Shown: in pieces, positions 6,745-10,974 of the stretch
How positions within the stretch are numbered: position 1 is the first letter of the stretch
How the letters are laid out: every line of letters begins with the position of its first letter
Assembly: GCA_016722295.1 (NCBI GenBank)
Contig: JADKGL010000023.1
Coordinates: forward strand, 1-10,974
Length of the DNA stretch: 10,974 nt
Direction of reading: 5' to 3'
Origin: Saprospiraceae bacterium
Lineage (GTDB): Bacteria; Bacteroidota; Bacteroidia; Chitinophagales; Saprospiraceae
Program-made: the position numbers and the translations under genes
The notes under the pieces: generated by a model
The model's input: only the letters and a program-made list of their open reading frames with translations
Told to the model about the DNA's origin: nothing
Database searches by the model: none

Positions 6745-8802
6745 CATTGCTCCATTTGCGGCATAACGCCGGGTTCTTGCTGGCCTGTGGCCATTGCAGC
6801 GCCTGCTAGCGCCGGTGGTGGCTGCATCTGCTGCGTGAGCATTGCAATCCAGCCCTTTCAATTCTTCAACGTCCTGCCGTGACGTGGCATTGATGCGCGC
6901 GACATTCTCTGCCGACGCGGCCTTGATGCGCTCCTTCTCGATGCCCTGTTCTGCATCCTGCAGCGCCGCCTCAAGCTGTTGGATGTGGCCCTGCGCCTGC
7001 TGCATGATCTGCATCACTTCTGGCGGGATTTGAGGCGTTTCGCGCTCGTTCTCGTCCAACAGTTCAGGCGGTATGGTCTTGGCGATGCGCTCGGCAATCT
7101 CTTCGGCGCCAGGCCAGTCCATCGCTCGCACAACCTTGTCCCCAGCGATGTCCATCAACTTGGGCCACGACTGACCAAAGCTGACCATTGATTCGGAGGC
7201 CTCCTGACGTAGCGTGCTGTAACTCGGTCCAGCGGATACCGTGCAGTCATACTGCCCAACCGACATATCATTGATCGTCGTCTTGAGCTTGCCGGTCTTC
7301 TCGTCCATCTCGGGCTGCTCCAGCCGCTTGTTGATTGGCGCCGATGTGATGGTATCGTCCTCGCCCATGATGCGCGCGACGCGCTCGGTGTCGAAAAGGC
7401 GCGGGATCATGTCGAGCAAGCAGCGGCCGGCCTGCAGCACGGCGCGGTTGAGGTTATCGGTGTAGTGGAAGTTTGCGACGCCGCCTTGCCGCTTCTGCTC
7501 GCGCTCTTGAATGCCTGACGTTGCCGGTCCGCGCGCGCCCAGGGCTGCGTCAAACATGCCCGTAGTGGCTTTGATGTCGTCCGATGCGTGCGCAGCCATC
7601 GTGATAGCGCCGACCGGGACATCTGCCATCGGCTGGCGCATCGGCGGCGGCGCGAGCTGTCCGCCAACGGTGCGCGGCTTGTATTCAAGGTACGCAAACG
7701 ATCTCCGGTTGGCCTGCGACCATTGCGCCTCTTTGCCTTCGAATTGCCCCTCTGCGCCGATCCATGGCGACTTGGTACGCATCGCGTATTCCTCTGTCGC
7801 CGCCGTCATCCAGTAGTCGTACATGCGTGACGGGTCTTTTGCGCCGCGAATCACGCCGGAACGTACAACTTTGCCCTCGATGTCGATTTCGTTGCCATAT
7901 ACCGGGAATACCGGAATCCACCGGCACGGCACCTCGGACGACTCCAGCACCTCGCCGAACTCTGCGCTGTCATCGCCGACGCATTTGCCGGCGATCTTGT
8001 AATTCACCACGCTGCGCCGCGCGCTTTTGCGCGAATTGGCGATCGTCACGCCAGGCGGCAGCGCCAATAGTTCCGATTTCCATCCGGTTTCGCCGTTGCT
8101 CAGGCGGATGAGTTCGTCGGCGTCTTCTTCGACGCGCAGATATTCGGCGACCAAAATATCATCCATGTCATCGCGCGCAGCATTGCCGGTCGTCTTGCGC
8201 GTTTTGGCGATTTCGGACGATGGATATTTTGAGCAGAATTCGGACACGCCAAGACGCTCTTCAACGAGCACGCGGCGCGCGTCGCTGCCGTCGCCCTCGA
8301 TGGAATCAGGATCGAAATGGACTGTTAGCGGATTGCGAATGCGCACAAATCGCGGCACAACGTCGAACGAATCCTCGCGCTCATATTCCGTGATGATGCG
8401 GAAATACCCCAGGCCAGTTTCCGAGGCGCTGCCGATAGCGGTATCGTAGGCGATGGATGCGTTGCTGTTGTACTCGATATACCGGATCATGCCCTGCCGG
8501 ACCTTCGCCGTCTCAGGGTCTGACTCTGAATCGACCGGATGGACCTTGATGCTCGGCTTGTTGATTCGCTGGTCGTTCTTGATCTGCCGAACGAATGTCG
8601 ACAGCTTGTCAATCGTCAGGACCGGGCGCCCTTCTTTTTCACGCAGCGCAGCATCGCGCGAATCCCAATGCTTGCCCGACAAGAACTTCAGATCATCAAC
8701 CGCAAGACGGCGATTCTCAGAATTGACTTCGATGCACTTGTCACGAAAGCGCTTGGCTTCCGCGAGTATCTCGTCGTGCTTTTTCTGATTATCTGCTGGC
8801 AT
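6744..8802 (-). CDS. Portal protein (P22-type), frameshifted near its C-terminus
   Basis: The portal forms the dodecameric DNA channel at one capsid vertex, where TerL docks and DNA enters. The N-terminus reads like P22-family portals: an early RRLAVDDLKFLSGKHW stretch, then GRPVLTIDKLSTFVRQI, NDQRINKPSIKV and an ASETGLGYFRI-type segment. The C-terminal third is helical and Gln-rich (QIMQQAQGHIQQLEAALQDA), as expected for the barrel. The uncorrected frame runs straight on into the scaffold to give 965 aa, with implausible residues (Cys, His, Arg rich) between about 650 and 685. Dropping one base at GGG (6855-6853) gives ...EELKGWIAMLTQQMQPPP... and then a TGA at 6746-6744, so the corrected portal is about 685 aa (P22 gp1 is 725). 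That TGA abuts the scaffold start. The gene starts 9 nt after the TerL stop, without a strong ribosome binding site. Confidence 0.9.
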
Positions 8803-8811
8803 GCTGGAAAG

Positions 8812-10255
8812 CTAGCACATCCATCCGCCTGATGCAAATGATTCTTCTTCGTCTGCTGGTTTCGGCTTGCACTTGGCAATATCTCTCCCGGTTCCGATCA
8901 AATAGCGCGAGGCGTCCATCAGGTGATCGTTCTTCTTCACGACGCGCCCCTTGTCGTCTCGCCGGTACATTCGATATTCCGAAATCCAATCAGCGCACGA
9001 CGCAAAGACCTTGAGCTTTCCAGCAGAAAGCAGCGTCCATATGTCGTAAATGCCAGCCTCTACCGCGTTATTCGCCGGAGTCAAGTCAAGCCCCATGCTC
9101 TGGTACATCTCCAGCAACTGATGGCCATCAGACTGCGAACGCCCGCGCGAGGCTGGATCAATCGCCCCAGGTATCCACTTGCCGCGCGATTTGACGGCCT
9201 CAGCATGGACAACCGGCTCTGCCTCTCCGCGATAGTGCTGCGAGTAGAGATAGCTGGTCGAGGTTTCTCGGTCGAATGCGCCCCATATTGCCGCCGTCCT
9301 GTTCCACCCGACATCCATGCCATAAGCGCGTGGCCAGTGCGGCGGCAGCGCAAAATCAGGAATCACAATATCCGACTCCGGCACAGGGTAGATTGCGCCG
9401 CTGCCGAGCGCTGGAATGCCCTTGGTGCGCGCGTCCCGCTGGAAAGGCATGTACGAGGCGAAAAGCATTTCCTTGGCGCGCTCGTCCAAGTGCGGCACAT
9501 CGTCCCACGTGGCGAGGATAACTGATCGGCTGGATTTCTCATCCTGCTGCTCGTGGATATCGCCGCCCGGCAAAAACATCAGCACGACATCCGACAGTCC
9601 AGACAGCGGGGTGAATGTCAGCAGGATCAGCCCGCGCGTGGTTGCGGTACGCGTCAAGCATTCCTCGTAAATGTCTGCTGGCGGCTCTTCGTCAAGCCAG
9701 ACAAAGTCCTGCTCAGTTCCCTGAAACGACAGCCGGCCCTGGTCAAACGATTTGAACGACAGCCGAGAGTTTCCGCCGTGCTTGCTGCGCACCTCGACCA
9801 ATTCGACGCCATCAGGAACGCCAGGCATTGGCACGATTCGCGCGATTGACTCTCCGGGAATCATTCCTGTGCCGCGCGCATTCTTCGGTCCTAGCAGCTT
9901 TTCAACGAGGATGTCACGGACGGTCTGGCGCGTGTCGCCAGCGGCCCATCCCTTTGGTTTTGCGGTCGAATTTCCGGCCCGGCCACCACGTCGGATAGTT
10001 TCCGGTCAGGTGCAGCGCGACTTCATAAGCGCCGACGCCCTCTGTTTTTCCAACCCGGTTGGCAGCCATGAACAGGCGCTGCTGATATTGTGCGCCATCG
10101 GCAAAGCACTGCATGTGCTTCGGATACAACTCGCGGCGCAGCGGGCCATCATCAGGATAATACGTCAGCCATTTTCGCTGATTATCTCGCCGGATGCGCT
10201 CAGATAATAGCGCCTGTAATTCCAGCTTTTCTTGCAAGGTCAGCGATTCGAGCAT
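8812..10255 (-). CDS. terL: Terminase large subunit (TerL), interrupted by a 1-nt frameshift
   Basis: TerL is the DNA-packaging ATPase and nuclease. The sequence holds it in two frames: 10255-9914 carries the N-terminus and 9864-8812 most of the rest. Skipping one base within 9961-9949 joins them into about 480 aa, normal for P22 gp2-like TerL (P22 gp2 is 499 aa). In merged numbering, Walker A is ANRVGKTE at about 65-72, WAAGDTRQTVRDI follows the junction at about 103-115, Walker B is VWLDEE at about 185-190, and the coupling motif LLTFTP is at about 211-216. RNase H-like nuclease acidic residues are expected in YGMDVGW (Asp about 314), GAIDPAS (about 366) and NDHLMDASRYL (about 443/447). Without frame correction the ATPase is split after Walker A and would be non-functional. 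All motifs look intact on both sides, so the break is either very recent or an artefact. Confidence 0.92.
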
Positions 10256-10637
10256 GCAGTTCTTCGTCGGTTGTTGTTTCGATTGTCAGCGCTACTTTGT
10301 CGTTCCACATCTGCAAATGACGGCCCTGCAGTTCGCAGGCTTTGAGCGCAGACGTGTGATTGATCATCGCCTCGTTGCCGTTCTTGTCGCAAGCCTTGCG
10401 CATCGCGTCTTGCTTGATTAGCTCGATGTCGGTCAGCACGCGGTCTTGCGTTATCTCGGTGCGTTTTGATCTGTCTTCCATTCGCTTCGCAATCTCAGCT
10501 GAAATGTGAGTTTTTGCGAGTTGCTGATTACCAATCCATCCAGCAGTCTTTGCGCTATAACCAGCCCGAATAGCCGCCTGAGTCGCGTTCAAATCGATCA
10601 GGTATTCATCAACAAAAGCGGCCTGTTTCGGTGTCAT
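10200..10637 (-). CDS. terS: Terminase small subunit (TerS), Terminase_2/XtmA-like
   Basis: This 145-aa protein begins with the signature of the Terminase_2 (XtmA) small-subunit family: TPKQAAFVDEYLIDLNATQA, then IRAGYS and QLAKTHISAEI. Residues about 1-55 form the helix-turn-helix DNA-binding part. The remainder is helical and should mediate ring oligomerisation and contact with TerL. TerS recognises the packaging-initiation site on concatemeric phage DNA and recruits TerL. The start ATG overlaps the upstream stop by 4 nt, and the MTPKQ start is the usual one for the family. Its 3' end overlaps the TerL start by 56 nt, which suggests translational coupling. Length is normal for the family and the frame is intact. 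Confidence 0.93.
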   Translation of the reverse strand: MTPKQAAFVDEYLIDLNATQAAIRAGYSAKTAGWIGNQQLAKTHISAEIAKRMEDRSKRTEITQDRVLTDIELIKQDAMRKACDKNGNEAMINHTSALKACELQGRHLQMWNDKVALTIETTTDEELHARIADLARKAGITGAII

Positions 10638-10816
10638 TGCGTCACCATTTCAAATTTCTCTTCAAACTCGCTGCGCTCGCGGACGAAAATCGTATGCTCG
10701 TTGTCGTCAGGGCAATAAACCGCAACAGATGTTCCGTCTCTGCTGTTCGTGCAATCAACTCCGGCCGCAAGCCATTTGTAAATCTTTCCGGTTTTCTTGT
10801 GTCGATATTTCAGCAT
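10634..10816 (-). CDS. Small hypothetical phage protein, 60 aa
   Basis: This 60-aa ORF starts with ATG at 10816, overlapping the upstream stop, and ends in a TGA that overlaps the ATG of the small terminase by 4 nt (ATGA). An AAGG lies a few bases upstream of the start as a modest ribosome binding site. The N-terminus (KYRHKKTGKIYKWLA) and the C-terminus (TIFVRERSEFEEKFE) weakly recall short phage proteins related to DUF1653, which have an N-terminal YRH and a later VYR-type strand. That resemblance is from memory and not secure. The protein is small, soluble and mixed-charge, with no membrane segment. Precise overlaps on both sides make it very likely a real gene. Function unknown. Confidence 0.65.
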   Translation of the reverse strand: MLKYRHKKTGKIYKWLAAGVDCTNSRDGTSVAVYCPDDNEHTIFVRERSEFEEKFEMVTQ

Positions 10817-10974
10817 CTGATCGCCTTCGCTAGTTCTTGCTGCGCCTCAATCACCCTGCGCGCCTTTTGTGTCGCCTGCTCACAAGCCATCCGCCAGGCT
10901 TCCGTGCGGCTAACCTCACGCCCGCTGCAAAACTGGATGATCGCGGCGCGCTCTTCCAGCGCCTCGTATTCGTC
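10810..10974 (-). CDS. C-terminal part of a small hypothetical protein (5' end outside window)
   Basis: The reading frame is open from the right edge and ends at a TGA at 10812-10810, giving 54 visible residues. They are rich in charged residues and Ala and look mostly helical (EALEERAAI near the visible start, QKARRVIEAQQELAKAI near the end), with two Cys. The stop overlaps the start of the next gene (AGATGCTGA), a tight coupling typical of phage operons. I do not recognise a family with certainty. The 'EERAAI...SR.EA' pattern recalls small phage and bacterial proteins of unknown function. Its position just upstream of the terminase genes suggests the end of the preceding gene cluster. No function is assigned. 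Confidence 0.6.
   Translation of the reverse strand, partial: DEYEALEERAAIIQFCSGREVSRTEAWRMACEQATQKARRVIEAQQELAKAIRC

Noticed and set aside
5905..8802. A single 965-aa portal-scaffold fusion protein
   Set aside because: The 35 residues between the domains are atypical, and the alternative frame gives a normal portal end with a TGA overlapping a scaffold ATG with a GGAG site.
1..10974. CRISPR array, tRNA, insertion sequence, attachment site or defence system
   Set aside because: I saw no regularly spaced repeats, cloverleaf-like segments, transposase, integrase or terminal inverted repeats. Apart from the short unknown ORFs, the recognisable genes belong to phage head and tail assembly.

Overview
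The window is one block of a tailed-phage (Caudoviricetes) or prophage head-and-packaging module. Every credible gene lies on the minus strand, so the functional order runs from the right end to the left end. The gene set resembles the morphogenesis module of P22-like short-tailed phages: small and large terminase, P22-type portal, scaffold, P22-type coat, then head/tail-adaptor and tail-hub genes. Moderately high GC and strong Ala/Arg bias suggest a proteobacterial host, but nothing in the window identifies it. No integrase, lysis, lysogeny, tRNA, CRISPR or IS sequence is visible, so virus and integrated prophage cannot be told apart.

Layout, right to left. 10974-10634: two small ORFs of unknown role. 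10637-10200: TerS. 10255-8812: TerL, broken by one frameshift. 8802-6744: portal, broken by one frameshift. 6744-5905: scaffold. 5886-4665: coat, broken by one frameshift. 4654-3950: beta-rich head-surface or fiber-like protein. 3942-3920: a perfect hairpin with a U-tract, probably an intrinsic terminator or attenuator. 3907-3025: a second beta-rich virion protein that reads as about 293 aa only if three 1-nt indels are corrected. 3022-2231: two conserved-looking unknown proteins. 2231-1530: gp4-like head-tail adaptor. 1530 to the left end: two tandem paralogues with the same N-terminal module as gp10-like tail-hub/DNA-stabilisation proteins, then a partial third gene that looks like the continuation of that family. 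Genes are tightly packed, with ATGA, TGATG and TAATG overlaps, so there is no gene-free stretch above 300 bases.

The genes form a linear assembly pathway. TerS recognises and TerL cuts and pumps DNA through the portal into a procapsid of coat built around scaffold. The gp4-like and gp10-like proteins then close the portal and prepare it for the tail.

The most unusual aspect is the number of reading-frame breaks. Four structural genes contain at least six +1/-1 breaks, nearly all at short homopolymers. Removing or adding one base at each restores a family-length protein, and I saw no nonsense mutation within the true frames. That favours indel sequencing or assembly error over prophage decay. 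Programmed recoding is a weaker alternative, kept open because the TerL and portal breaks share the context AAA-GGG-N-TGG.
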